NCBI GenBank assembly: GCA_019090455.1
Contig: JAHRWA010000010.1
Coordinates: 124,001-188,000, forward strand
DNA from: Pseudomonadales bacterium
Lineage (GTDB): Bacteria > Pseudomonadota > Gammaproteobacteria > Pseudomonadales > DC-out160
DNA length: 64,000 nt
Direction of reading: 5' to 3'
Shown here: in pieces, positions 1 to 9,633 of the stretch
Numbering within the stretch: the stretch's first letter is position 1
How the letters are laid out: the number at the start of each line of letters is the position of its first letter
Notes under the pieces: generated by a model
What the model saw: only the letters and a program-made list of their open reading frames with translations
Database searches by the model: none
What the model was told of the DNA's origin: nothing
Program-made: the position numbers and the translations under genes

Positions 1-3000
1 TTTCATCTGTGCTAACCAACGCCATTGCGTCTTTTCAGTCAAAGAGAATACGGACTCTTGCGATGTGTGATTGAAATTGTCTTGAGGCTGACTCAATCGC
101 AGTTCGCTTGATTGCATTAATCTATGCCGCCTAAGCATGTGCTGTTCAAATAGTTGATGTACAAAGGTGCCTAATAAACGCAGCGTTTCCTGTTCCATTC
201 CTACGGATTCATTAACCGACGTCTGAACTTCCTTATTGATCTCTCTGCGCTGTCCAATCATTTGTGTCGCTTCAGCCTTATTCCCGCTGAACTGACCAAC
301 ATTTCGCTTTTGTTTTAAATAAGAATTCACATCATACAAAGCACCAAACTTCACCCCCAGGGCCAACCGCCGTCCTGAACGATGTCCTTCAGAACCCTTA
401 TCTCGTTGATCATCATTTGGGTCTCCTGTTCCATTTTCCAAAAGGCTCAACTGCTGTTCTTGATCTGCCCTATCATTGCTTAGAGCCTTGACTGAAGCAT
501 TTACTAAGGGCTGCGCTAATTCCAAAACAGGCTCTTCCACAAACTTATGAAGACTGCCCGATGCCGCCGCTTTGAACTCCTGCTTTACATCATCAAACTT
601 AACTGTGGTAAACAAACCCAAACGCTTCTTAGCCCGTGTGGCTGCAACATAGAATAATCTGACTAATTCCCATTTTGCTTTTTCTGATTCTAAGTGCCGT
701 ATGTACTGATAAATAGGCTCGTCTTCACCACCCGCTTGTTTAATGGGTGACAATAACAACCAATCCTCATTCGCGATATCTTGACGACACCAAGCCATCA
801 AAGCGGGATCATCTCCTCTGCCCTTTTTTTCCATAGCGGGAAGTACCACCGTATCGAATTCCAAACCTTTCGATTTATGGATAGTCATGATCTGAACAGG
901 ATTGTTCTCCATAGGTTGAACACCGGCAAATAGACTCGCCATTTTTCGTTCCAGTAATGCCAGGTCAGCGATAGTCCCACCCTCCTCCGCATTTTCTATC
1001 AAAACAAGAAACTGCTCCACATCATCAAGCTGGGCTTCATCCACAAAAGCCAGTCCCCCAAAGGCAATCCAAATCGACTCAATCCAATCGCGCAGATAAC
1101 CGCGACCGCGGTGGGAAAAGGCATGAGACAATATCGTAACTAGCCTTTGTACACGTTGCTGACCATCATGACTTAATGAAGGTTCCGGCGCCCCCTCATC
1201 AGAAACCAAACAATTCAAACTATCCCACACAGTCATTCCCAACTGCGTATCCGATGCGACCAACAAATCACTGAGATCAATACCACAGAACGGCCCACGT
1301 AGCAGAGACAACCATGCAATCCGATCTCCCAGATGCAGCATGGCTTTGGTCAGAGACAATAGATCCAAAATAAAAGGAGCCTGCCCCAGACTTTCAATTT
1401 CCACCGCATGATAAGGAATACCCCGTGCCCTGAATAATTCGGCAATGGGCATCACATGGGTTTTCGCTCGCACTAGCAGTGCAATACTCTCATCAGGCGC
1501 CGCTAGCCTTTGTTTTTCCACATAAGCAACTAGCTGCTCTACCTGCAAGCCACTATCCAACGTCACATCATAATGCACCGCCTCCTCTATCGCCTCTTCA
1601 GATCTTGCTGCAATAGAAGGGGAATAGGTGACAGCACCAGTAGACAAATTTTCGTTCGTAGGAAAGGCATTTTGAAAAATGGCATTAACCCAACCCACAA
1701 CACTCTGGTTAGACCGGAAATTGGATTGCAGCACCAAAGACTCTAATGGCGTATCACCAATTCCAAACTGCCTTGCTCTCAGAAACAAACTCACATCTGC
1801 CTCTCTAAACCGATAAATGGATTGCATGGGATCGCCGACAATAAACAATGTTCGGCCATCTCCCGCCTGCCAACCCGCTGTCAATTTTTCTAACAATCCA
1901 AACTGAGACACTGACGTATCCTGAAATTCATCCACCAACACATGACGTATTTGATAATCCAATTTCAACGCCAATTCACTGGGATCATCGCAGGCGCCCA
2001 AAGCATGAAGGGCTGATTGCGATACCTCGCTATAATCAACCAAACCTTGGCGTTGAAAAACCATATTTAATTGCGCCACTGCAATCGGTAATACCTGCAA
2101 CAACGCTTCCACCACTTGCCATTGCCCATCACCATAAACGGGAGGCGGTAGCAACGCGATATTTTCCAGCAAAGATAACAACGGTAAATGTTGCTCATTC
2201 AACTCTTCTAACAAAGCCACCATTCGATTTTTCATCAACTGGAATTCTTTTCCCGCTGGAAATCCGATTTTTGCCGTCACCCCACGGGCTGTCGCTTTAC
2301 GCCACTTTTTGGTACGTGTCTTATCCTTAGCGGTAAGCAACTCCACTATGCCTAACCAACAATTTAATTCAGAAGCCTCTGCGCTTATGTACTCATCTAA
2401 ATCGGCGCAATGGGTTATTGAGGATACTTTCGATTGTTGTATTAGTTGATTCGCAGCAAATTGTGAGAGTGCGACAATTTCCGCCATCACCTCTCCGCCC
2501 TGCTCCTCAAGATACTCTGCAGCCTGCTGCAAGAGATCTTCAACAATGATGGTTAGGGCCTGCTCCAGGTGATCCCGTAGTGCAGTGGTATCAGCGCTAT
2601 GGGGAATAATGTGTGGCAGCCATTGCTCTCTTTTCACTAACAATGAAGCCAGTAATTCCTCTAAGCGGTTAAGGTCGTTATCCATATGGGATAACAGTAC
2701 ATCGACCGCTGGCGTCCAACCCATAGAGTGGTAAGCCGCCTGTAATGTTGCCTTAGCTGCTTCATGATACTCATCATAACAATCGTCTTTAATCTGCGGC
2801 GCTGCACCCAGTCCTGCCGTTATAGGCATTTGCCGACTGATACTACTGCTGAGACCATCTATCGTTTGTATCCGCAATCGATGCGGATTATCCAAAATAC
2901 CCCAGCCCTCTTTCTCATCGCGAATCAATACTGATTTGGCTAAACGCCAATTCGTCGCAGCCGGTTCCTCGTCAGGTTGAGGTAGTGTATTCGCGGCTTG

Positions 3001-3216
3001 CAAAGACTGTACGATTCTTTGTTTCATTTCCGCCGCGGCTTTTTTGGTGAAGGTAATCGCCAACACTTCTTCCGGATATCGCTCAGCCACCGCTAACAAC
3101 CCGAGTAATCGTTGGGTCAGTAACTCCGTTTTTCCCGATCCTGCGGGTGCCTGAACAATAAAACTCTGCGTGGGATCGATAGCCCGTGAGCGTTCCTCCA
3201 AATCAACAATTTTCAT
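1..3216 (-). CDS. AddA/RecB-like UvrD-family helicase-nuclease (C-terminus outside window)
   Basis: This is an ATP-dependent helicase of the UvrD/RecB superfamily, probably the motor subunit of a double-strand-break end-processing pair. About 1072 residues lie in the window and the C-terminus is cut by the left edge. Walker A (APAGSGKT) is at residues 23-30. Walker B (VDEFQDTS) is near 425, followed by SIYRFREADV, the NFRS motif, TIHKSKGLEFD near 777 and ATRAK near 857. A GTFVHQLFEQH segment near 1014 looks like the opening of the AddA-type nuclease domain, whose catalytic residues would lie outside. The ATG at 3216 overlaps the stop of the upstream PD-(D/E)XK gene by an ATGA, so the two are translationally coupled. 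The helicase family is clear; calling it AddA rather than a paralogous repair helicase rests on the partner gene. Confidence 0.88.
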   Translation of the reverse strand, partial: MKIVDLEERSRAIDPTQSFIVQAPAGSGKTELLTQRLLGLLAVAERYPEEVLAITFTKKAAAEMKQRIVQSLQAANTLPQPDEEPAATNWRLAKSVLIRDEKEGWGILDNPHRLRIQTIDGLSSSISRQMPITAGLGAAPQIKDDCYDEYHEAAKATLQAAYHSMGWTPAVDVLLSHMDNDLNRLEELLASLLVKREQWLPHIIPHSADTTALRDHLEQALTIIVEDLLQQAAEYLEEQGGEVMAEIVALSQFAANQLIQQSKVSSITHCADLDEYISAEASELNCWLGIVELLTAKDKTRTKKWRKATARGVTAKIGFPAGKEFQLMKNRMVALLEELNEQHLPLLSLLENIALLPPPVYGDGQWQVVEALLQVLPIAVAQLNMVFQRQGLVDYSEVSQSALHALGACDDPSELALKLDYQIRHVLVDEFQDTSVSQFGLLEKLTAGWQAGDGRTLFIVGDPMQSIYRFREADVSLFLRARQFGIGDTPLESLVLQSNFRSNQSVVGWVNAIFQNAFPTNENLSTGAVTYSPSIAARSEEAIEEAVHYDVTLDSGLQVEQLVAYVEKQRLAAPDESIALLVRAKTHVMPIAELFRARGIPYHAVEIESLGQAPFILDLLSLTKAMLHLGDRIAWLSLLRGPFCGIDLSDLLVASDTQLGMTVWDSLNCLVSDEGAPEPSLSHDGQQRVQRLVTILSHAFSHRGRGYLRDWIESIWIAFGGLAFVDEAQLDDVEQFLVLIENAEEGGTIADLALLERKMASLFAGVQPMENNPVQIMTIHKSKGLEFDTVVLPAMEKKGRGDDPALMAWCRQDIANEDWLLLSPIKQAGGEDEPIYQYIRHLESEKAKWELVRLFYVAATRAKKRLGLFTTVKFDDVKQEFKAAASGSLHKFVEEPVLELAQPLVNASVKALSNDRADQEQQLSLLENGTGDPNDDQRDKGSEGHRSGRRLALGVKFGALYDVNSYLKQKRNVGQFSGNKAEATQMIGQRREINKEVQTSVNESVGMEQETLRLLGTFVHQLFEQHMLRRHRLMQSSELRLSQPQDNFNHTSQESVFSLTEKTQWRWLAQMK

Positions 3217-6119
3217 TGTGCCACCTCATCAGACAAGAGCCCTTCCGATACGCGACACAAGGTTTGCAAATCGCAAAATCGACAGCTCTTCACTATCGAT
3301 TTAGGAAGTACCTCGGCATACCCTTCGGAAAACTCATTGGCTAAACTTTCTAGTCGTTTCCGCCAAGTGGCTATGGTTAAATCCCATTCTCCATCCGTTA
3401 CCACATCTCTCGATTTTTTTTCTAACAAAGTAAGCGCATCACTGTGCTGCCCCTTAATCGCCATCTTGCCACTCTTGATTTGTGCGAACATGACGCCCTG
3501 TATCGTCGATGGCTCTGCCCCTATGCCAACACTCACGCTGTACAGCGGCAATTGAGGTTCATCCAAGCGCTCATCCCTCCAGGTCTGAGTACTCACCTCA
3601 GAGGTCTTGTAATCAATAATCACGTATCCGTTTTCCCCCACTCGATCGATTCGATCCGCTCTGGTGTTTAATCGAATAGATCCGATAGTCACTTCCTTTT
3701 TTTCTTCAACAGCCACGACTTTAAAAGGCTCTCGCTGTTCTTCCAGCGCGAGCCAAGCGGTTGCCGTTTCCACTAACCGTTCCACTTCTAGATAGCGGAC
3801 ACTGCCTCTCATATGCTCAGGGCTACTCTCCGCTTGCTCTGCTACGGTTTTCATCGCCGCTTCGGTTAACCAACCCTTCTTATCCGTTACCGATAAACCC
3901 GACAACTGCTCCCAACTACCACAACGGTTCCAAAACAATTCCATCACCCTATGCATAGAACTGCCTCGATCAGCAGCCGTCATACCGAATACCGGATTAT
4001 CCATAGAGGATGCACTCAGCCGTATCGCAGCAAATGCTTTAAACGGGCAATCTGCCTGAGCCTTTAGAATCCAAGTGCCACCCTTCACCGTTTGATCTTC
4101 GCTCAAAGACGGCCCCATCACGTCGCGCTGAAAAACTTCCACCACTTTGCCCTTCGTAGAATCAGAATCCGAATGAGAGCTAGCTTCTTCTAATGCCTTT
4201 TTTTGATGCTGCTTAAAGTCCGCTTTATATCTGAGATCCTCAGTGGGTAGCGCTTTAAGGGGTATCTTCTGAATTAAAGGACTGACGTTCAGCTCCTTGT
4301 CACCACTAAATTGCGCAGAGCTGAAAACAACATCGGCGGCCGAACTAACAAACCCCTCCGTAATGGTCTGAGCAAAATCAAATTCCCGTTGTGCTGAGCT
4401 ATGGGGCATATTCAGGCTTCTCTGCATTTCAGTGGGCAAAAAAGGGTGCGCGTATCCCGAAGGTGGCCAGGTATCACTATCCAAGCCCATAAACCACAAG
4501 GCATCAAAATTTTGCGCCGCCGCCTCCAAAATACCGAGCACTTGTATGGGCGGACTATTCTTCGTTTCAATTTGAAAACTGGTGTCATTACACAGACGTC
4601 GTAACAAGCTGATGACGGTGCTAAAACCGACTTCACCCACTAGCTCATCTATACTGGACAATTCAGTCAGCAACTCTCTCCACTTACTGACTAATTGAAA
4701 CTCCTCACTCGATAGAACTCGATCACCAGGCCAACCCACCACCTGCAAAACCGCTTCGATAAAGGCAAGCCAAGAGGAAGGCTGCTTCGTATCTCTAGCA
4801 ATATTGAAGTCATCGCCCTGACTTAACGCGATGAGTTGCTCTACCATCAAAGTCAGTTGGGGGACAAATAAGCGGCTTTCTTCCAACAGCAGAGGTAATG
4901 ATAATTTGTCACGCCTCAACTTCCGTAGATTCACATCAAGTTGCGCTCTGGCAGAACCTTCTTGATTAAACCCGCTTATAAACTGAGACCCGAGACAGGC
5001 ACTGAGAGTCGACATCGTTAATTCGCGTTCTAACAAAGCAAGAATTGAAAAAGCACTACTGATAATGGCGTAATTTGAAAGTGCTTCACCCCCAGAAATA
5101 TTAAATTGAGGAGGTTCAGATTCAGTACGGATATTGCTGTGTTCAGCATCAACAGGATTCGACAACTGTGCGAGTAGTTCATTCGACTCTTCGTTAAAGG
5201 GCAATCCCTCAAAGCACTCTCGAAAAACCCTTTCCACTTCCCTGCGCCGATCTTGTAAGTCTGGCACCACTACTGCAATACTAGGAAGCTGCTGATCGCT
5301 ATGCTCTACCAGTTTTCCCTTTGCCCAATTAGCGCAATATCGTAGCTCTTGTTCCTTAGTTTCAAACTCTACACGAACCGGGGCAGCGTTATGAACTCCT
5401 TCCTCCGCAAGATGAATCACTTCGATTTCATGCTGCTCCTCTAAATGCGTCAGTAGCCGCAGAGTTTGCGGGGTCACCTCATCAAACCCTACCAACACAA
5501 GTCGTTCAAACCAACTAGGCCAAATCGGAGCGTCATGTAATCTATTCGGTAATTCCACTGAACAAAGGGTTCCCAAAGACTGGCAACGATCGTTGAACGC
5601 CTTTCGCCACACGACAAACGCCTCACAGTCCGTGGTATTTGCCCAATGCTCATCACTAGCACCGTCACTATCACTATCGCCCTCACCACCAAAGATCCAA
5701 CCACACATTAAACCATGAGCACCTGACGCTAACTTGGCGCTACCATTGACCTTGAGTAGGTTTTCGCCCTCGGGTGAGGATCGTATGACATCTTCCCAGA
5801 GTACAAGCTCCTGAAAGGACGAGAGCAACGTCCATTCCATGGGATCAAAATCACCAGTTTCATGATCCAGGGACAATAACAAAGACGCTCGCCAACGTTG
5901 CCATGCTTCTTCATACCAAGCATTCAAAGACCAGCACGACAATGATTCCCAGCACACTGCCCCAGAAGCTTGCTGAACTTGATCGAATTCCTCACTAATA
6001 CTGACCGCTAACCGCCGATTTGGGGTAAGAACCACGGTGCGAACAGCTTGCGCTGTTTCTTGATCTTTTACTGAGCAGTATTGCCACAATGCTGAAAATG
6101 GGGATTGAGTGTTCTTCAT
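3213..6119 (-). CDS. AddB-like PD-(D/E)XK nuclease, probable DNA repair protein
   Basis: A 968-residue protein resembling the proteobacterial 'probable DNA repair protein' family related to AddB. The C-terminal nuclease domain shows GSSMHRVMELFW (the conserved His), then TRADRIDRV and VIIDYKT (the D...DxK core) near residues 820-850. Four cysteines fit the AddB-type iron-sulfur staple: one in QADCPFKAFAA and three in the terminal SCRFCDLQTLCRV. The N-terminal half looks like a degenerate helicase scaffold without a clear Walker A. It is first in a two-gene leftward operon, with its stop overlapping the start of the AddA-like helicase. Together they probably resect broken DNA ends. Whether the genome also has RecBCD cannot be seen here. 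Confidence 0.85.
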   Translation of the reverse strand: MKNTQSPFSALWQYCSVKDQETAQAVRTVVLTPNRRLAVSISEEFDQVQQASGAVCWESLSCWSLNAWYEEAWQRWRASLLLSLDHETGDFDPMEWTLLSSFQELVLWEDVIRSSPEGENLLKVNGSAKLASGAHGLMCGWIFGGEGDSDSDGASDEHWANTTDCEAFVVWRKAFNDRCQSLGTLCSVELPNRLHDAPIWPSWFERLVLVGFDEVTPQTLRLLTHLEEQHEIEVIHLAEEGVHNAAPVRVEFETKEQELRYCANWAKGKLVEHSDQQLPSIAVVVPDLQDRRREVERVFRECFEGLPFNEESNELLAQLSNPVDAEHSNIRTESEPPQFNISGGEALSNYAIISSAFSILALLERELTMSTLSACLGSQFISGFNQEGSARAQLDVNLRKLRRDKLSLPLLLEESRLFVPQLTLMVEQLIALSQGDDFNIARDTKQPSSWLAFIEAVLQVVGWPGDRVLSSEEFQLVSKWRELLTELSSIDELVGEVGFSTVISLLRRLCNDTSFQIETKNSPPIQVLGILEAAAQNFDALWFMGLDSDTWPPSGYAHPFLPTEMQRSLNMPHSSAQREFDFAQTITEGFVSSAADVVFSSAQFSGDKELNVSPLIQKIPLKALPTEDLRYKADFKQHQKKALEEASSHSDSDSTKGKVVEVFQRDVMGPSLSEDQTVKGGTWILKAQADCPFKAFAAIRLSASSMDNPVFGMTAADRGSSMHRVMELFWNRCGSWEQLSGLSVTDKKGWLTEAAMKTVAEQAESSPEHMRGSVRYLEVERLVETATAWLALEEQREPFKVVAVEEKKEVTIGSIRLNTRADRIDRVGENGYVIIDYKTSEVSTQTWRDERLDEPQLPLYSVSVGIGAEPSTIQGVMFAQIKSGKMAIKGQHSDALTLLEKKSRDVVTDGEWDLTIATWRKRLESLANEFSEGYAEVLPKSIVKSCRFCDLQTLCRVSEGLLSDEVAQ

Positions 6120-6294
6120 TGGTTTTTTTCCAATTGAATAGAGTCCATAGGCCTGAATTAGAATTAGTTCTACACTTCAGATTACTTTACAATGTTCCCA
6201 ACTTTTTTAGGCCTGATATTTTGCGATTCATAGCCCTATCATGGTAATCGCCCATATCGTCAATTATCACACATGCCCTCTCAGGAAGTACTCC
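6120..6294. promoter_or_regulatory. Divergent intergenic region between addB-like gene and aroG-type gene
   Basis: This 175-bp spacer must hold promoters for both the leftward repair operon and the rightward DAHP synthase. The octamer AGGCCTGA occurs twice, about 60 bp apart (near 6149 and 6209). I see no convincing TyrR or TrpR operator and no clean -35/-10 pair. An AGGAAG ribosome binding site at 6283-6288 lies 6 nt before the ATG at 6295 and decides the start of the downstream gene. Confidence 0.4.
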
Positions 6295-7362
6295 ATGGCT
6301 GAAAACCAATTAGATAATGTAAACGTGCTCTCACAGCAACTGCTCATTACTCCTGACAAATTAAAATTAGATATTCCTTTATCAGACAAAGCAGCAAACA
6401 AGGTATATGAGGGCCGAGAAACGATTCGCAATATACTCGATCGAAAGGACCACCGTTTATTTGTAGTAATTGGTCCCTGCTCTATCCATGACGTTGATGC
6501 CGCTAAAGATTATGCACTGCGATTAAAACAGCTTTCTGACGAAATAGGCGATACGATTTATATCATTATGCGTGTCTATTTTGAAAAGCCACGGACAACC
6601 ACTGGCTGGAAAGGTTTGATCAATGATCCGGACCTGAATGATAGCTTTAACATTGAAAAAGGGCTGCACGTAGGAAGACAGCTATTACAAGATATCGCAG
6701 AAATTGGACTCCCCACAGCCACAGAAGCACTAGATCCTATATCCCCACAATACTTACAAGATCTCATAGCTTGGTCTGCGATTGGTGCCCGTACCACTGA
6801 GTCGCAAACTCATAGAGAAATGTCCAGCGGACTATCCTGCCCTGTGGGATTTAAGAATGGCACAGACGGCAGCTTATCCGTCGCCATCAATGCTCTGCAT
6901 TCGGTTAACGCACCACATAATTTCCTCGGCATCAACCAAGAAGGACAGGTATCCATTATTAATACTGCGGGTAACGCCTACAGTCATATTGTGTTACGTG
7001 GCGGCGGCGGCAAGCCCAATTATGATTCAGTCAGTGTCGATGCGGCAGAGCAAGCTTTGGAGAAAAGCGGCATAACGGCCAACATTATGATTGATACTAG
7101 TCATGCCAATTCAAATAAGGACCCTGCACTGCAGTTGCAAGTATTGGAAAATATTACGCAACAAATTCTAGATGGCAACAAATCCATAGTGGGCCTGATG
7201 ATCGAAAGTAATATCGGTTGGGGTAACCAAAAAGTCCCTAAAGACTTGAGCCAGCTAGAATACGGAGTGTCCATCACCGACGCTTGCATAGACTGGGAAG
7301 CCACTGAGAAAAGCTTGCGAACTATGCATAGCAAATTAAAGTCGGTTTTAGCTAAACGCTAA
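6295..7362 (+). CDS. 3-deoxy-7-phosphoheptulonate synthase, class I (AroFGH type)
   Basis: This enzyme condenses phosphoenolpyruvate with erythrose 4-phosphate, the first step of the shikimate pathway. The protein is 355 residues, the usual length for AroF/G/H. It carries GPCSIHD near residue 60, the MRVYFEKPRTTTGWKGL block, ARTTESQTHREMSSGLSCPVGF, the HANSNKD motif and a C-terminal SITDACIDWE. An in-frame ATG at 6241 would add 18 residues. I prefer 6295 because AGGAAG lies 6 nt upstream and the resulting N-terminus matches family length. The sequence alone does not say which aromatic amino acid inhibits it, so I do not assign aroF, aroG or aroH. The gene is monocistronic. Confidence 0.93.
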   Translation: MAENQLDNVNVLSQQLLITPDKLKLDIPLSDKAANKVYEGRETIRNILDRKDHRLFVVIGPCSIHDVDAAKDYALRLKQLSDEIGDTIYIIMRVYFEKPRTTTGWKGLINDPDLNDSFNIEKGLHVGRQLLQDIAEIGLPTATEALDPISPQYLQDLIAWSAIGARTTESQTHREMSSGLSCPVGFKNGTDGSLSVAINALHSVNAPHNFLGINQEGQVSIINTAGNAYSHIVLRGGGGKPNYDSVSVDAAEQALEKSGITANIMIDTSHANSNKDPALQLQVLENITQQILDGNKSIVGLMIESNIGWGNQKVPKDLSQLEYGVSITDACIDWEATEKSLRTMHSKLKSVLAKR

Positions 7363-7415
7363 GGTTTCACAAACCCGAACCTAAACCTAAACCTAAGAAG
7401 AAACTGTCTGAAGAT

Positions 7416-7458
7416 TCAATAACAGTATTTGCACTCAAGGTTCAAACACTGTTATTGA
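7416..7458. terminator. Inverted repeat downstream of DAHP synthase
   Basis: Two 16-nt arms (7416-7431 and 7443-7458) pair with a single A/C mismatch around an 11-nt loop. The stem is AT-rich and has no T-run after it, so it is at best a weak terminator or an RNA 3' stabiliser. Just before it, the hexamer CCTAAA is repeated about three times (roughly 7379-7396). Confidence 0.4.
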
Positions 7459-7530
7459 TACGGAATATAGAGACCGGATAGAAATAGAATTAGAAAGTAG
7501 GTAATTTGGAAAGTTTAAAACCTAGTGCTG

Positions 7531-8400
7531 TTAACTTTCTGGCTTCTGAGCGCAGATGATGCCATAAGACCATAACCCTCTTTCCAGAGCAATATTAGCA
7601 CGGTGCACAGCAACCACATTCCCAGATTGCGCTTTCGTTCGTAGCCGTAAAAACTCTAATACTTTTGCTAAAAACAAAGTCCATTTTGCATATTTATGGA
7701 GGCGTTGGGCAGAGGGTCTCACATTCTCTGTCGCATCTTCATAGCTCAATTCGTTAAAACCGTTCTTTCCTAAATAAGATCGAAAGTTATCAATATGCTC
7801 CAGTTCATTGACACTCCAACCGGAAACCCACTCTTCCATGGTCGTAGCATCCTCACCTTTATACTCATGCTGGGTTGCCCAAAAATCAGCAATGATTAAT
7901 TTGCCCCCCGGCTTAAGTAAACGCAGACTTTCCTTTACAAAGTCTTCTTTATTCGTCGCGTGACACACACTTTCAACAGCCCAAACGATATCGAATGACG
8001 CATCGTCCAATCCTGTATCGGTATAATCTCGAACCTCAAAACCCGTCAGTTCGCTAGTACCCCGATCTTCGGCATTCTTTCGACAAGCATTGACTTGCCC
8101 CTGACTTAAAGTAATACCCAGGGTTTTACATCCTAGATTCTGCGCCAACCAAATAGAGCTGCCGCCCACTCCACAGCCTGCATCCAACACTCTGTGATCT
8201 TTCGTAATTTGTGCCCGTTCCGCTAATATTTGGTTCTCTCGAACTAACGCATCAGAAACACCCTCTGTGGTCTCATCCCAATAGCCATAGTGCATTGCAA
8301 GACAGCGATCGAGCCGCCACAACATCTTGTAGTCGATGTCACAGGTGTCGTAATAATTGACTATCTCGTTGTAATATTTGTTATTGGGCTGGTTTTCCAT
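7531..8400 (-). CDS. SAM-dependent class I methyltransferase (tocopherol/sterol/UbiE-like)
   Basis: A 289-residue methyltransferase. The AdoMet-binding motif I (VLDAGCGVGG) is at residues 71-80, followed by GITLSQGQ (motif II region), FDIVWAVESVCH and LLKPGGKLIIADFW. The early HYGYWDET segment is typical of small-molecule methyltransferases of the gamma-tocopherol/cyclopropane-synthase-like group. An in-frame ATG at 8415 would add five residues, but only the ATG at 8400 has a good ribosome site (AGAGG just upstream). It is the last gene of a leftward group behind two thioesterases, which suggests a lipid or quinone-like substrate. The substrate itself is unknown. Confidence 0.85.
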   Translation of the reverse strand: MENQPNNKYYNEIVNYYDTCDIDYKMLWRLDRCLAMHYGYWDETTEGVSDALVRENQILAERAQITKDHRVLDAGCGVGGSSIWLAQNLGCKTLGITLSQGQVNACRKNAEDRGTSELTGFEVRDYTDTGLDDASFDIVWAVESVCHATNKEDFVKESLRLLKPGGKLIIADFWATQHEYKGEDATTMEEWVSGWSVNELEHIDNFRSYLGKNGFNELSYEDATENVRPSAQRLHKYAKWTLFLAKVLEFLRLRTKAQSGNVVAVHRANIALERGLWSYGIICAQKPES

Positions 8401-8419
8401 GAGACCTCTTGGCATCTAA

Positions 8420-8479
8420 CTATTTGATACCCATCTATGTTGGCAACGCTCTATTTGATACCGATCTATCGTCAGAACG
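8420..8479. repeat. Two-copy degenerate direct repeat, 31-bp period
   Basis: Two 29-nt units (8420-8448 and 8451-8479) both begin CTATTTGATACC and both end AACG. They lie in the 157-bp spacer between the second thioesterase and the methyltransferase, immediately upstream of the methyltransferase start. They look like an old local duplication. No known operator was recognised. Confidence 0.7.
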
Positions 8480-8557
8480 GTTCAGATCCGAGTTAAATTC
8501 GGCCAGCATGATACCACATGCATCAATATCAGAAGTATCAATACCGAACTGCGCGTA

Positions 8558-9001
8558 TTACTCAATGATTAATTTAAAATGGGAACGGGCCACAGCAATG
8601 ACTTTTTGTCTCGAACTCTGCCAAGCTTGAATTTGCACATTCGCAATTCGCCTACCCAGCTTTACGATATTACAACTGGCGTAGGTGTCCTCCGCACGAC
8701 CGGATGAGGTGTAATCAAGACTAAAATCGACCACTTTTGGCATACCTGCCGACTCCATGGTCCACATCAGGTGAATGATAGCCGCGCTTTCCATAAAGCC
8801 ACCTATGACACCTCCGTGGATAGCCGGCAGCCTTTTATTGCCAATGTTTTTTTCATGAAAAGGCAGATGGAATAACAAACCTTCTTCCTCATTTTCCTGA
8901 AAGCGAATACCGAGTAACTTCGCATAGGGAATCATATCGATCGCTTTTTCAAAGTCCTTTGACGCTCGAACCGAAGCAAAATAATCTGTCTTGGAATCCA
9001 T
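8558..9001 (-). CDS. PaaI/YigI-type hotdog thioesterase, second of a tandem pair
   Basis: A 147-residue hotdog-fold protein of the PaaI thioesterase group, which hydrolyses acyl- or aryl-CoA thioesters. The signature IHGGVIGGFMESAA (central helix and oxyanion region) is followed by VVDFSLDYTSSGRAEDTYASCNIVKLGRR, the usual strand order. The ATG at 9001 follows the stop of the upstream paralogue by 3 nt. Its AGGAG ribosome site lies inside the end of that gene, so the two are certainly co-transcribed. Divergent tandem copies may act on different substrates or form a heteromer. Confidence 0.85.
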   Translation of the reverse strand: MDSKTDYFASVRASKDFEKAIDMIPYAKLLGIRFQENEEEGLLFHLPFHEKNIGNKRLPAIHGGVIGGFMESAAIIHLMWTMESAGMPKVVDFSLDYTSSGRAEDTYASCNIVKLGRRIANVQIQAWQSSRQKVIAVARSHFKLIIE

Positions 9002-9004
9002 AAG

Positions 9005-9502
9005 TTACACTCCTGCCAGCTTAATGGGTGCTTGGTTAGCCGCACGCATAAAGGTCGCCGTGCAGGTGGCCACCAAGTCACTTTCATTATCCTGGTAGGC
9101 AAAACCCCGAACAAAGGCTATAGAATTTGTCAGTTTATAACATTCTGCTGACGCAAAAATGGTCTTACCAATAGTGGCAGGCTTCATATAGTCCACACGT
9201 AAATCTAGCGTCGCAATGGCCTCTATTTCCGGTATCGAACATAAAACCGCTCGGCCAGTCACGCTATCCATCAACGAGATAATCACACCCCCATGAATAA
9301 CACCGGTTTCAGGATTACCCACCAGCTCATCTTTATAAGGCACTTTCAAACACGCTTTATTTCGAGCAACAGACACAAACTCGACTCCAACAGTAGTGGC
9401 ATGAGGGTTAGTGCTAAACGTACCATTTTTCATGGATTCAAGTACTTCAGGTCTATCGATAAGGTACTTTCTTGAACTCGGTTCATTTGTGTTATTTGTC
9501 AT
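9005..9502 (-). CDS. PaaI-family hotdog thioesterase, first of a tandem pair
   Basis: A 165-residue hotdog thioesterase with the family core GVIHGGVIISLMDSVTGRA and a conserved LRVDYMKPATIGKTIFASAE strand pair. It resembles medium-chain acyl-CoA or phenylacetyl-CoA thioesterases, but substrate choice cannot be read from sequence. A GTG at 9520 would add six residues. The ATG at 9502 is preferred because GAAGAAG sits 9 nt upstream. It heads the leftward group thioesterase, thioesterase, methyltransferase. Confidence 0.86.
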   Translation of the reverse strand: MTNNTNEPSSRKYLIDRPEVLESMKNGTFSTNPHATTVGVEFVSVARNKACLKVPYKDELVGNPETGVIHGGVIISLMDSVTGRAVLCSIPEIEAIATLDLRVDYMKPATIGKTIFASAECYKLTNSIAFVRGFAYQDNESDLVATCTATFMRAANQAPIKLAGV

Positions 9503-9633
9503 AGGGTTTAGCTTCTTCACTCTTTTTCTACAATTTCAAAATAACGATCGAATCATTGACGATCAACTGTGACTACGGTTTAACGATTGGCGAATAAAGG
9601 CTCTCTTGGCACTTGAGACCTAAAACGGCGGGC

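Noticed and set aside
1848..2330. Open frame of 160 codons on the plus strand inside the AddA-like gene
   Set aside because: It runs antisense to conserved helicase motifs, has no ribosome site and a low-complexity His/Pro-rich translation. It is a shadow of the real gene.
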